Shown here: positions 21,700 through 34,330 of the stretch, in pieces
Layout of the letters: every line of letters begins with the position of its first letter
Position numbering within the stretch: position 1 is the stretch's first letter
Source: Escarpia spicata
Lineage: Eukaryota; Annelida; Polychaeta; Sabellida; Siboglinidae
NCBI GenBank assembly: GCA_963995525.1
Contig: OZ023207.1
Location: forward strand, 1,912,001 to 1,976,000
Direction: 5' to 3'
DNA: 64,000 nt
Position numbers and translations under genes: made by a program
The notes under the pieces: model-generated
The model's database searches: none
Seen by the model: only the letters and a program-made list of their open reading frames with translations
What the model was told of the DNA's origin: nothing

Positions 21700-22850
21700 C
21701 TTCTAGGCTGGTAATAAAACTATGGTGCACATGGACTGAGAGCGAAGTCTAGGCTGGTAATAAAACTATGGTGCACATGGACTGAGAGAGAAGTCTAGGC
21801 TGGTAATAAAACTATGGTGCACATGGACTGAGAGAGAAGTCTAGGCTGGTAATAAAACTATGGTGCACATGGACTGAGAGAGAAGTCTAGGCTGGTAATA
21901 AAACTATGGTGCACATGGACTGAGAGAGAAGTCTAGGCTGGTAATAAGACTATGGTGCACTTGGATTGAGAGAGAAGTCTAGGCTGGTAATAAGACTATG
22001 GTGCACTTGGATTGAGAGAGAAGTCTAGGCTGGTAATAAGACTGTGGTGCACATGGATTGAGAGAGAAGTCTAGGCTGGTAATAAGACTATGGTGCACAT
22101 GGACTGAGAGAAAAGTCTAGGCTGGTAATAAAACTATGGTGCACATGGACTGAGAGAGAAGTCTAGGCTGGTAATAAAACTATGGTGCACATGGACTGAG
22201 AGCGAAGTCTAGGCTGGTAATAAAACTATGGTGCACATGGACTGAGAGAGAAGTCTAGGCTGGTAATAAAACTATGGTGCACATGGACTGAGAGAGAAGT
22301 CTAGGCTGGTAATAAGACTATGGTGCACTTGGATTGAGAGAGAAGTCTAGGCTGGTAATAAGACTATGGTGCACTTGGATTGAGAGAGAAGTCTAGGCTG
22401 GTAATAAAACTATGGTGCACATGGATTGAGAGAGAAGTCTAGGCTGGTAATAAGACTATGGTGCACATGGACTGAGAGAAAAGTCTAGGCTGGTAATAAA
22501 ACTATAGTGCACATGGACTGAGAGAGAAGTCTAGGCTGGTAATAAAACTATGGTGCAAATGGATTGAGAGAGAAGTCTAGGCTGGTAATAAAACTATGGT
22601 GCACATGGACTGAGAGAGAAGTCTAGGCTGGTAATAAGACTATGGTGCACTTGGATTGAGAGAGAAGTCTAGGCTGGTAATAAAACTATGGTGCACATGG
22701 ACTGAGAGAGAAGTCTAGGCTGGTAATAAAACTATGGTGCACATGGACTGAGAGAGAAGTCTAGGCTGGTAATAAGACTATGGTGCACATGGACTGAGAG
22801 AGAAGTCTAGGCAGGTAATAAAACTATGGTGCACATGGACTGAGAGAGCC
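21700..22850. repeat. 46-bp minisatellite, about 25 copies, with higher order
   Basis: The unit contains GTCTAGGCTGGTAATAAAAC and ATGGACTGAGAGAGAA. A distinctive run of variants (two ACTTGGATTGA units, then ACATGGATTGA, then GAGAGAAAAG) recurs at a spacing of 368 bp, eight units, so part of the array was duplicated as a block. Confidence 0.96.
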
Positions 22851-24027
22851 GACCCTGCAATTTAGTTATGATTTTGAAACTATTTACTTAAATTCCAGAA
22901 CAGCTCTTGACATATACAGTTTACATTAACACTTGTAGATAATTCCTGTCTGATCTAAGTTTTGGTGGATTGAAGGTCATTTTATAATCTAAGTCAGTGG
23001 ATATGTATACACTGTACATTCATTTTTAGGCAAAGTGCCCTTGCACGACCTTGCTCAATGCCTTTATTTTAACATTTTGCCAAGCATAACTTTATTCAAA
23101 TACCCTAAAAATAAGCCATTATTTTAAAGTAAGGGATTTGACTCATTATGTTATGTCATTTCTAGGGCAAATATTTATTAATGTAATCAATTATCATGCA
23201 TAATTTCCACAGCACCAGAAATAATTAGTCAATTTCAGTTAATTAAATGTTGAAAATAATAACTGTTTGGTGAGCATTTCCAATTCAACATCAAAATAAT
23301 TACAAGAGGAGATGCAATATTTCGGTCAATAAGCCCATGCCAGGCGTAATCTTGCACAAAGTGCACTACCAGTTGGGATCGAACCAACAACTAAAACATT
23401 AGCATCTACCATTAATTACAAACAAAATGTTGTTTCATAAAGTTAATCAATTACTCCAAAAGGCAAGCTGATTCTCTTTGAAAGACTTTATGGTGACCTC
23501 TCTCTTGGCCTAGGCCTTGCCCGGTGGTCAAACAGCATTAGTGACTGATGTCAGAAATAATGTGGAAACAAATTAACAAGTGTTCTGAGCACTAATTCCA
23601 ACTGACAGTGAAATATCAGTTAGTAAAATCAAAACATTCTGAGAGAAATGTCAAGTGAAAGAGTAACTACATCCTTGCAAAAATCACTTTGCCAATATGA
23701 TAATAGCGTTTCATATCCATACCTGCGGACATAATTTCAATATTTAATAGTAAAGATTTAAGAAATTTGAGTTAACCGAAACTTGGACTTTAGAGAAGTA
23801 GACTTATGCAAATTAGTATATACCATCTGAAATACAAAGACAGCCGGGGTCGAGGAAAAAGAGTCGACTTAAATGAAAATCGACTTAACCGAGTTCGAGT
23901 TATGTGGAGTGCACTGTACTTTCTTTATTAAAAATCATCAGTAAATTTATTTTTACAATTACAAAACACAATTCTCTATAACCGAGTTATTTTATTTTAT
24001 AGATGCAGTATGTGTCCAGAAAGTTAC
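22851..24027. other. Unique intronic sequence with SINE-like traces
   Basis: AT-rich single-copy-looking sequence within the span of the minus-strand gene. Apart from a Pol III B-box-like motif near 23370 I see no gene or array. Confidence 0.45.
23330..23430 (-). mobile_element. Possible tRNA-derived SINE remnant
   Basis: On the minus strand GGTTCGATCCC matches the Pol III B box. Upstream TGGTAGATGCTAATG could be a decayed A-box region at about tRNA spacing, and the flanks AACTGGTAGTGCAC resemble a tRNA T-arm. No complete cloverleaf can be drawn, so a functional tRNA is unlikely. Confidence 0.3.
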
Positions 24028-24150
24028 AATCAAATAATGTGTCTTTGGGTAGTCTGTTTTTGCTGCATTCTGTCAACATTGGAGGAGTCGGTTGTTTTTC
24101 TTGTTCAGACATCGTACAACAGTGTTTCAACTTCATGTACTGATCATCCC
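24028..24150 (-). CDS. Second coding exon of the minus-strand integrase-type gene
   Basis: On the minus strand TGTTCTACCTTTAG precedes 24150. The open frame reads DDQYMKLKHCCTMSEQEKQP, then TPPMLTECSKNRLPKDTLFD, and GTAACT at 24027 can serve as donor. The frame starts after two bases, which is exactly what the first exon (ending in phase 1) needs, completing a Gly codon: KYEID-G-DDQYMK. I recognise no domain. It lies just downstream of the intronic 105-bp array, and its place in the integrase gene is inferred from strand, order and phase. Confidence 0.5.
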
Positions 24151-24159
24151 CTAAAGGTA

Positions 24160-27100
24160 GAACATTAAATAAGTATAATAAACAAACACTACATAAAATA
24201 ATACATTCCGTACATAGTATCTGCTACCTTTATCATATCTCCAGGCACTATACAAGCCTTTAGAAGGGCGCAAAGAACAAGTAGACAGTAGAGTGGTGGT
24301 TAATAATACATTCCATACATAGTATCTGCCACCTTTATCGTATCTCCAGGTGCTATACAAGCCTTTAGAAGGGCACAAAGAACCAGTAGACAGTAGAGTG
24401 GTGGTTAATAATACATTCCGTACATAGTATCTGCTACCTTTATCATATCTCCAGGCGCTATACCAGCCTTTAGAAGGGCACAAAGAACCAGTAGACAGTA
24501 GAGTGGTGGTTAATAATACATTCCGTACTTAGTATCTGCCACCTTTATCATATCTCCAGGCGCTATACAAGCCTTTAGAAGGGCACAAAGAACCAGTAGA
24601 CAGTAGAGTGGTGGTTAATAATACATTCCGTACATAGTATCTGCTACCTTTATCATATCTCCAGGCGCTATACAAGCCTTTAGAAGGGCACAAAGAACCA
24701 GTAGACAGTAGAGTGGTGGTTAATAATACATTCCGTACTTAGTATCTGCCACCTTTATCGTATCTCCAGGCGCTATACAAGCCTTTAGAAAGGCACAAAG
24801 AACCAATAGACAGTAGAGTGGTGGTTAATAATACATTCCATACATAGTATCTGCCACCTTTATCATATCTCCAGGTGCTATACAAGTCTTTAGAAGGGCA
24901 CAAAGAACCAGTAGACAGTAGAGTGGTGGTTAATAATACATTCCGTACATAGTATCTGCCACCTTTATCATATCTCCAGGCGCTATACAAGCCTTTAGAA
25001 GGGCACAAAGAACCAGTAGACAGTAGAGTGGTGGTTAATAATACATTCCGTACATAGTATCTGCCACCTTTATCATATCTCCAGGCGCTATACAAGCCTT
25101 TAGAAGGGCACAAAGAACCAGTAGACAGTAGAGTGGTGGTTAATAATACATTCCGTACATAGTATCTGCCACCTTTATCATATCTCCAGGCGCTATACAA
25201 GCCTTTAGAAGGGCACAAAGAACCAGTAGACAGTAGAGTGGTGGTTAATAATACATTCCGTACATAGTATCTGCTACCTTTATCATATCTCCAGGCACAA
25301 TACAAGCCTTTAGAAGGACACAAAGAACCAGTAGACAGTAGAGTGGTGGTTAATAATACATTCCGTACATAGTATCTGCTACCTTTATCATATCTCCAGG
25401 CGCTATACAAACCTTTAGAAGGGCACAAAGAACCAGTAGACAGTAGAGTGGTGGTTAATAATACATTCCGTACATAGTATCTGCTACCTTTATCATATCT
25501 CCAGGCGCTATACAAGCCTTTAGAAGGGCACAAAGAACCAGTAGACAGTAGAGTGGTGGTTAATAATACATTCCGTACATAGTATCTGCTACCTTTATCA
25601 TATCTCCAGGCGCTATACAAGCCTTTAGAAGGGCACAAAGAACCAGTAGACAGTAGAGTGGTGGTTAATAATACATTCCGTACATAGTATCTGCCACCTT
25701 TATCATATCTCCAGGCGCTATACAAGCCTTTAGAAGGGCACAAAGAACCAGTAGACAGTAGAGTGGTGGTTAATAATACATTCCGTACATAGTATCTGCC
25801 ACCTTTATCATATCTCCAGGCACTATACAAGCCTTTAGAAGGGCACAAAGAACCAGTAGACAGTAGAGTGGTGGTTAATAATACATTCTATACATAGTAT
25901 CTGCCACCTTTATCATATCTCCATCGCTATACAAGCCTTTAGAAGGGCACAAAGAACCAGTAGACAGTAGAGTAGTGGTTAATACTACATTCCGTACATA
26001 GTATCTGCCACCTTTATCATATCTCCAGGTGCTATACAAGCCTTTAGAAGGACACAAAGAACCAGTAGACAGTAGAGTGGTGGTTAATAATACATTCCGT
26101 ACATAGTATCTGCCACCTTTATCATATCTCCAGGTGCTATACAAGCCTTTAGAAGGGCACAAAGAACCAGTAGACAGTAGAGTGGTGGTTAATAATACAT
26201 TCCGTACATAGTATCTGCCACCTTTATCATATCTCCAGGCGCTATACAAGCCTTTAGAAGGGCACAAAGAACCAGTAGACAGTAGAGTGGTGGTTAATAA
26301 TACATTCCGTACATAGTATCTGCCACCTTTATCATATCTCCAGGCGCTATACAAGCCTTTAGAAGGGCACAAAGAACCAGTAGACAGTAGAGTGGTGGTT
26401 AATAATACATTCCGTACATAGTATCTGCTACCTTTATCATATCTCCAGGCGCTATACAAGCCTTTAGAAGGGCACAAAGAACCAGTAGACAGTAGAGTGG
26501 TGGTTAATAATACATTCCGTACATAGTATCTGCTACCTTTATCATATCTCCAGGCGCTATACAAGCCTTTAGAAGGGCACAAAGAACCAGTAGACAGTAG
26601 AGTGGTGGTTAATAATACATTCCGTACATAGTATCTGCCACCTTTATCATATCTCCAGGCGCTATACAAGCCTTTAGAAGGGCACAAAGAACCAGTAGAC
26701 AGTAGAGTGGTGGTTAATAATACATTCCGTACATAGTATCTGCCACCTTTATCATATCTCCAGGCGCTATACAAGCCTTTAGAAGGGCACAAAGAACCAG
26801 TAGACAGTAGAGTGGTGGTTAATAATACATTCTATACATAGTATCTGCCACCTTTATCATATCTCCAGGCGCTATACAAGCCTTTAGAAGGGCACAAAGA
26901 ACCAGTAGACAGTAGAGTGGTGGTTAATACTACATTCCGTACATAGTATCTGCCACCTTTATCATATCTCCAGGTGCTATACAAGCCTTTAGAAGGACAC
27001 AAAGAACCAGTAGACAGTAGAGTGGTGGTTAATAATACATTCCGTACATAGTATCTGCCACCTTTATCATATCTCCAGGTGCTATACAAGCCTTTAGAAG

Positions 27101-28505
27101 GGCACAAAGAACCAGTAGACAGTAGAGTGGTGGTTAATAATACATTCCGTACATAGTATCTGCCACCTTTATCATATCTCCAGGCGCTATACAAGCCTTT
27201 AGAAGGGCACAAAGAACCAGTAGACAGTAGAGTGGTGGTTAATAATACATTCCGTACATAGTATCTGCCACCTTTATCATATCTCCAGGCGCTATACAAG
27301 CCTTTAGAAGGGCACAAAGAACCAGTAGACAGTAGAGTGGTGGTTAATAATACATTCCGTACATAGTATCTGCCACCTTTATCATATCTCCAGGCGCTAT
27401 ACAAGCCTTTAGAAGGGCACAAAGAACCAGTAGACAGTAGAGTGGTGGTTAATAATACATTCCATACATAGTATCTGCCACCTTTATCATATCTCCAGGC
27501 GCTATACAAGCCTTTAGAAGGGCACAAAGAACCAGTAGACAGTAGAGTGGTGGTTAATAATACATTCCGTACATAGTATCTGCCACCTTTATCATATCTC
27601 CAGGCGCTATACAAGCCTTTAGAAGGGCACAAAGAACCAGTAGACAGTAGAGTGGTGGTTAATAATACATTCCGTACATAGTATCTGCCACCTTTATCAT
27701 ATCTCCAGGCGCTATACAAGCCTTTAGAAGGGCACAAAGAACCAGTAGACAGTAGAGTGGTGGTTAATAATACATTCCGTACATAGTATCTGCCACCTTT
27801 ATCATATCTCCAGGCGCTATACAAGCCTTTAGAAGGGCACAAAGAACCAGTAGACAGTAGAGTGGTGGTTAATAATACATTCCATACATAGTATCTGCCA
27901 CCTTTATCATATCTCCAGGCGCTATACAAGCCTTTAGAAGGGCACAAAGAACCAGTAGACAGTAGAGTGGTGGTTAATAATACATTCCATACATAGTATC
28001 TGCCACCTTTATCATATCTCCAGGCGCTATACAAGCCTTTAGAAGGGCACAAAGAACCAGTAGACAGTAGAGTGGTGGTTAATAATACATTCCATACATA
28101 GTATCTGCCACCTTTATCGTATCTCCAGGCGCTATACCAGCCTTTAGAAAGGCACAAAGAACCAATAGACAGTAGAGTGGTGGTTAATAATACATTCCGT
28201 ACATAGTATCTGCCACCTTTATCATATCTCCAGGCGCTATACAAGCCTTTAGAAGGGCACAAAGAACCAGTAGACAGTAGAGTGGTGGTTAACAATACAT
28301 TCCATACATAGTATCTGCCACCTTTATCGTATCTCCAGGCGCTATACAAGCCTTTAGAAGGGCACAAAGAACCAGTAGACAGTAGAGTGGTGGTTAATAA
28401 TACATTCCATACATAGTATCTGCCACCTTTATCATATCTCCAGGCGCTATACAAGCCTTTAGAAGGGCACAAAGAACCAGTAGACAGTAGAGTGGTGGTT
28501 AATAA
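24160..28505. repeat. 105-bp minisatellite, about 41 copies, with higher order
   Basis: The unit contains ATTCCGTACATAGTATCTGC, TATCTCCAGGCGCTATACAA and CAGTAGACAGTAGAGTGGTG. The unit equals 35 codons, and the minus strand stays open over most of the array, with breaks near 24525-24735 (CGTACTTAG), 25922 (2-base deletion) and 26792-26832. A rare pair of variants (TTCTATAC followed by TAATACTAC) occurs at 25886 and again at about 26830. This shows duplication of a nine-unit block of about 945 bp. Confidence 0.97.
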
Positions 28506-29537
28506 TTATGCCATAAATCAATACTTTTGTAGTAGAAGAGACAATTTAGGTTTACTGCTAAATTGCGTCTAACAATTGTTATTATTTAATTATCATATGG
28601 GTAAACCGTCATTTGGGATGTAGTTTGCCAGTTTCTTGATGCCCTAACATTGTTCTGTTAGAATTAAACATAACACTAAAAATTATATAGGAAAAAACAG
28701 TTAACCCTTTCAGACATTAGGTCATTGAGTCAATTATTCAAAGCTAAACTCCATAATGTGTTGTTGTTATCAACCTTACTTTAAATTAGACCCACGTATG
28801 TGCTTACTGTGGGATATTCCTCTGTACAGAGGTCACCACACAAATGTGAAGATACTATATGAACATTAGATGACCTTGTACAGAGGTCACCACACTATTG
28901 TGAAGAATAAGAAGAAACAAACAGTTGTTTCATAGCAATGAACATAGCAGACCTTTCTTGGAAAAAAAATATATTTCATAGAGTTTGCAGAAAAGGAGTT
29001 GGCCTGGACTTCTGAGTCAACGTTTCATCGACTTCGTATACCGCATTTTTCAGCTCAACGGGGGATAAAACAAATAAAATAATTTAAGAAAACATTTACT
29101 AATACAGTGTCTGATCTTGTATAACAACCATGTGACACTCACTTATACAGCAGATAGGATGCACGATTTTGGGCAGTAGGCATCTCTTGAGAGATTTTCT
29201 TTTTTGGTCTGTTTGGTCTAAGTAGGCCTACTTCACTCAAAACAACTTTTCTAAGAGTTTGCTTGCACAATGTTAAAATAATTTGAGAATAGAAGCTGAA
29301 TATAGATATCTTGTGAAAGTATGTTCTGCTTTTGTTGACAGGATAAAATCACTAGGTAGTGCAAATTTTATTCTCACCAGCATAATCATACGTGGAGCAG
29401 CTGTGCGAATAGCGTCGTCCTTTCGGGAAACGTTTTGTTGTATTTAACGAGAAACAAATTAAAACTAAGTTGACTTGTACTGCATCAATTGATTACTAGT
29501 TAGGACTATGTCTATGGATCGCTAACATTTTACCCAC
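28506..29537. other. Unique intronic sequence
   Basis: First-intron sequence of the minus-strand gene upstream of the 105-bp array. A partial direct repeat, GTACAGAGGTCACCACAC, occurs at about 28825 and 28877. No gene seen. Confidence 0.45.
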
Positions 29538-29700
29538 CGTCTATTTCGTATTTATTGACCACTTTGTGTATCGCATTCCTGATGCGTTTGTCGGCTCCTG
29601 CCAGTCCTGCTGCTAGTCGATGTGTGCCATGCACCAAATAATGCTTCAAGCATGTCATATGGATCACGTATTTGTTGTCTCTGTCCTCCATACTCACCAT
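29538..29700 (-). CDS. First coding exon of the minus-strand integrase-type gene
   Basis: From the ATG at 29700 the frame runs MVSMEDRDNKYVIHMTCLKH, then YLVHGTHRLAAGLAGADKRI, then RNAIHKVVNKYEID, to a GTGGGT donor after 29538, leaving phase 1. The frame is uninterrupted and charged, with helical character and no transmembrane segment. The second exon at 24150 fits the phase exactly. A CpG-containing promoter-like stretch lies 130-150 bp upstream. The product N-terminus is not one I recognise. The link to the integrase exons further down is inference from co-orientation. Confidence 0.55.
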
Positions 29701-29824
29701 GCCTCCTTAAAAACACACAGAACTAAACAGACGTACAACTACTAATTCACATAAACTATACGACCGCGGATACTTCTGACATGGCTGTGAAAAGCGTGAC
29801 ATCACATCTCATCTAAGTGCCTAC

Positions 29825-29850
29825 TGGGCCTGCGCACGCATGCGCAGTAT
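29825..29850. promoter_or_regulatory. NRF1-type palindromic site, likely promoter
   Basis: TGCGCACGCATGCGCA (29831-29846) contains two overlapping matches to the NRF1 consensus YGCGCAYGCGCR and is CpG-rich in an otherwise CpG-poor region. It lies 131 bp upstream of the ATG at 29700 on the minus strand. NRF1 sites mark TATA-less animal promoters, often bidirectional ones. Confidence 0.55.
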
Positions 29851-29979
29851 GCTTTTTGAGGAAACCTGGCATGACTGAATCAGGGCCCGGGACACCGGGG
29901 CAAATCAGTTCATTTGTATTAAAATGGGGCAACTGTAGTACAGAATAGCCACAAAATAGTCTGAAAGTGAAAATATGTA

Positions 29980-30365
29980 GTTATACAGTGATACAGTGAT
30001 ACAGTGATACAGTGATACCGTGGTACAGTGGTACAGTGGTACAGTGGTACAGTGATACAGTGATACAGTGATACCGTGGTACATTGGTACAGTGATACAG
30101 TGCTACAGTGCTACAGTGGTACAGTGGTAGAGTGATACAGTGCTACAGTGATACATTGGTACAGTGGTACAGTAATACAGTGATCATGTGATACATTGAT
30201 ACATTGATACATTGATACAGTGATACATTGATACAGTGATACAGTGACACAGTGACACAGTTACACAGTGACACAGTGACACAGTGATACAGTGATAGAG
30301 TTATACAGTGATACAGCGATACAGTGATACAGTTATACAGTGTTACAGTGATACAGTGATACAGT
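29980..30365. repeat. 9-bp minisatellite (GATACAGTG)n
   Basis: About 42 copies with variants GGTACAGTG, GCTACAGTG, GATACATTG and GACACAGTG arranged in runs. It lies just behind the promoter-like stretch. Confidence 0.95.
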
Positions 30366-31261
30366 GCTCTTGTAAATGTATTTCTCCATATATGGTCGAT
30401 TCTCACGAAACCAGGACACGTTTGTCTGATTTCATTAAATGGCCCGCCATTCAAACATAATTCAAAGGACACGCACAGCTAATACGTCATATGATGTATA
30501 CTAAATTTGGGCAAGCAATATGTAAAAACGGCAAGCATGAATGACTAATTTTTTAGAAATATTTTTGTCATATATTATTTAACCGATGCGACGCTAATCG
30601 CAAATTTGTGTGTGCATTAAACTGAGAAAGAAACAAGCTTTATTCCAATATTATATATTTAATGCAAGCCTTAAAATAGATTAAATATTTCTGCATGACT
30701 CATTTATGTTTTATCCTAGTCAAATTTTGCCGAGATCATCTTTCTCCAAAAAACAACAACAGACAGAAAATGTGATACCACGCGAAAGCCTTTTAATAAC
30801 AAATAATTCAGTCACACATATGCATTAATAATATATATTTGACATACTTATTGCAATTCAGTTAGTTTACTAGTGATCAAAATGAAATGATTCCCACTAC
30901 AAACCTGGATGAGATACACCGACTTAACTTGTTAATCGATAGCCATGAATACGATACCACGGGAAACGCAGTTTGTTTCGACATGAAATAACACACTAAT
31001 GTCACGTAACAGTAAAACCATGAGCTTCAGATCAACTGTGACATTCCTTGGATTTACATATAATATTTTTAGAGACCTTATTCATCAAACAATTTTGACA
31101 AATTAGTATCAGGGTGAGCTGTGTATATCGCATGATAATTAATTTCACAATGTTGTATATCATTTATTGAGGAAATTGATGTTAAATGAGTATTCTTATA
31201 CACAATTTGACCAATATGTCTTGTAATATAAATGTATTACTAATGTTTTAATAGTTTCCAC
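30366..31261. other. Unique AT-rich sequence, no gene seen
   Basis: No splice pattern, open frame or repeat stands out. The phrase GATACCACG occurs twice (near 30774 and 30954), both followed by GAAA. Confidence 0.45.
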
Positions 31262-32790
31262 GGCAGTGGACACTGCACACTCGCTTTTATACATTACGTT
31301 GTGGACATGAGTTGTTATAACCGTACTCTCACTGTGAAACACTGCACACTCCCTTTTATAAATAACGTTGAAGACATGAGTTGTTATAACCGTTCTCTCA
31401 CTGTGAAACACTGCACACTCCCTTTTATACATAACGTTGAAGACATGAGTTGTTATAACAGGTCTCTCACTGTGAAACACTGCACACTCCCTTTTATACA
31501 TAACGTTGAAGACATGAGTCGTTATAACCGTTCTCTCACTGTGAAACACTGCACACTCCCTTTTATACATAACGTTGAAGACATGAGATGTTATAACCGT
31601 TCTCTCACTGTGAAACACTGCACACTCCCTTTTATACATAACGTTGAAGACATGAGTCGTTATAACCGTTCGCTCACTGTGAAACACTGCACACTCCCTT
31701 TTATACATAACGTTGTAGTCATGAGTTGTTATAACCGTTCTCTCACTGTGAAACACTGCACACTCCCTTTTATACATAACGTTGTAGTCATGAGTTGTTA
31801 TAACCGTTCTCTCACTGTGAAACACTGCACACTCCCTTTTATACATAACGTTGTAGTCATGAGTTGTTATAACCGTTCTCTCACTGTGAAACACTGCACA
31901 CTTTTTGTATACATAACGTTGTAGTCATGAGTTGTTATAACCGTTCTCTCACTGTGAAACACTGCACACTCCCTTTTATACATAACGTTGTAGTCATGAG
32001 TTGTTATAACCGTTCTCTCACTGTGAAACACTGCACACTTTTTTTTATACATAACGTTGTAGTCATGAGTTGTTAGAACCGTTCTCTCACTGTGAAACAC
32101 TGCACACTCCCTTTTATACATAACGTTGTAAACATGAGATGTTATAACCGTTCTCTCACTGTGAAACACTGCACACTCCCTTTTATACATAACGTTGAAG
32201 ACATGAGTTGTTATAACCGTTCTCTCACTGTGAAACACTGCACACTCCCTTTTATACATAACGTTGTAGACATGAGTTGTTATAACCGTTCTCTCACTGT
32301 GAAACACTACACACTCCCTTTTATACATAGCGTTGTAGACATGAGTTGTTATAACCGTTCTCTCACTGTGAAACACTGCACACTCCCTTTTATACATAGC
32401 GTTGTAGACATGAGTTGTTATAACCGTTCTCTCACTGTGAAACACTACACACTCCCTTTTATACATAGCGTTGTAGACATGAGTTGTTATAACCGTTCTC
32501 TCACTGTGAAACACTGCACACTCCCTTTTATACATAACGTTGTAGACATGAGTTGTTATAACCGTTCTCTCACTGTGAAACACTGCACACTCCCTTTTAT
32601 ACATAGCGTTGTAGACGTGAGTTGTTATAACCGTTCTCTCACTGTGAAACACTGCACACTCCCTTTTATACATAGCGTTGTAGTCATGAGTTGTTATAAC
32701 CGTTCTCTCACTGTGAAACACTGCACACTCCCTTTTATACATAACGTTGAAGACATGAATTGTTATAACCGTTCTCTCACTGTGAAACAC
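31262..32790. repeat. 69-bp minisatellite, about 22 copies
   Basis: The unit contains ATGAGTTGTTATAACCGTTC, TCTCACTGTGAAACACTGCA and CACTCCCTTTTATACATAAC. As 69 is 23 codons, both strands stay open. Variants (GAAGAC/GTAGTC/GTAGAC, AACG/AGCG) group in blocks. It runs directly into a LINE remnant at 32791. Confidence 0.97.
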
Positions 32791-33640
32791 GTCCAATGTC
32801 AAGGAATGTTACATCGCTCCCGTCTTGTTCCACTCTAAGTACTACATTAAATAGTTTTAATGGTCCAGACGTCCACATCCAAAGTACTAATGTAAATGTA
32901 GAACTTAATAAGATTAGTAACTGTCTAAAAGCCAACAAACTTTCATTAAATGTAAAGAAAACTAAATTGAAATCCCCGTGTTTGATATAGATGTAGGAAA
33001 CCATTGATTGTGTGACTTTAATTTCTTAGGTATTACATTATATTACCATTTAAACTGACAGAATCACACAAATAAAATATCTAACAAACTAAATAAAACA
33101 ATTGGAATTTTGAATAAACTGAAACACTATTTACCACAAAACATATCTATTATGTACACATCCCTCATTCTTTCTCACTTTAATTACGGTATTCTATTAT
33201 GGGGTCACCAAGGGTTGGTAATTTGCAAAACGATCAGAATAATTTATGTGAGTAAATATAATGCACATACAGATCCGATTTTTAAGAAATTCAGGTTCCT
33301 GAAACTGGATATTTATAAAATGCAGCAACTTAAATTTTGTTATAAATTAGTCAATTACGACCTACCGGAATATTTCTGTGGCATCCCTTACTTATGTACT
33401 TTTTAAATCCATCAACACTACACACGAGTAATAACTAACCTGTTTTTCCCAGATGCAATCATGAATATGCAGAAACACTGTATACGACACAAGATAATAT
33501 AAACAGTTAACTATGTTAGTGACATGTTATGTCTTAATGGGAGTCTCCTTGACCTTCATGTCTATATAAATTATTTCAATTTGTACATGTATGTATGTAG
33601 TTATGGTCAAAATAAATATGTCTGTCTGTCTTGTTTTGCA
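32791..33640 (+). mobile_element. 5'-truncated LINE RT remnant
   Basis: Plus-strand fragments read NVELNKISNCLKANKLSLNV, then KKTKLK, and after a break NKLKHYLPQNISIMYTSLIL, then SHFNYGILLWGH, ending DLPEYFCGIPYL near 33400. This is the thumb and C-terminal region of animal LINE reverse transcriptases (W/CLKANKLSLNVKKTK, then LILSHLNYGILLWG). Several indels break the frame. The 3' part ends in TCTGTCTGTCTTG near 33630, typical of a LINE tail. Confidence 0.8.
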
Positions 33641-33719
33641 AACATCTGGATGGTTTTCTCATATCAAAGATTTATTTATTTTAAATGTCACCTTTCGTGC
33701 TATAACATATCAGTCTAGA

Positions 33720-34330
33720 TGTTTACTTGAGTCCAGCCTCTCACTGGAACATCAAAGTATTTATGTCCACTTATGTCCAGTTTCACAAGAAAACAACTTC
33801 ATGTCCACTTGTATTTGGTCTCTCACTGGGACAAATAATGTTTTATGTCCACTTGTGTATAATCTCTCATTAGGACACATAAGTCCTTGGGTCCACTTGT
33901 GTCACATGACCTACGTCACGGTAACTTCAGGGTGTGATTGTGATATACCTATCACAAAAACAAGTTTCTTGAAATGTAACTACATATATGTACGATGTCA
34001 ACATCTGAGAAGCCGGGTCTTCTCACCATTCTGAAGCTGTAGTGCTAGGTCCAGTCCTGGTGTACCTCTGCTTGCCAGTAACACAGCCCTGGTCCTGGCT
34101 CGTCGGTATTGGTCTGATCTACAGAATGTTTTTTTATTGTAGACATTTACAGGGAGTTTCTAATGCAGAGGTGGTTCTAATGCAGAGGTTTATTGGGAGT
34201 TTACAATGTAGAGGTTTACAGGGTGTTCTGATGTCGAGGATTACAGTTTTTAATGTAGAATGGTAGAGTGTATTTCTAATCCAGATGTTTACAGAGCAGT
34301 TCTAATGTAATGGTTTACAGGGTGTTTGTA
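33720..34330. repeat. Two degenerate short repeat clusters
   Basis: 33730-33905 holds decayed copies of a unit with TCTCACTGG and TTATGTCCACTTGTGT. 34140-34330 holds decayed copies of GGGAGTTTCTAATGCAGAGG and GTTTACAGG. They appear to be old, eroded minisatellites. Confidence 0.6.

Noticed and set aside
23330..23430. Functional tRNA gene
   Set aside because: B box present but no acceptor stem, anticodon arm or clear A box can be drawn.
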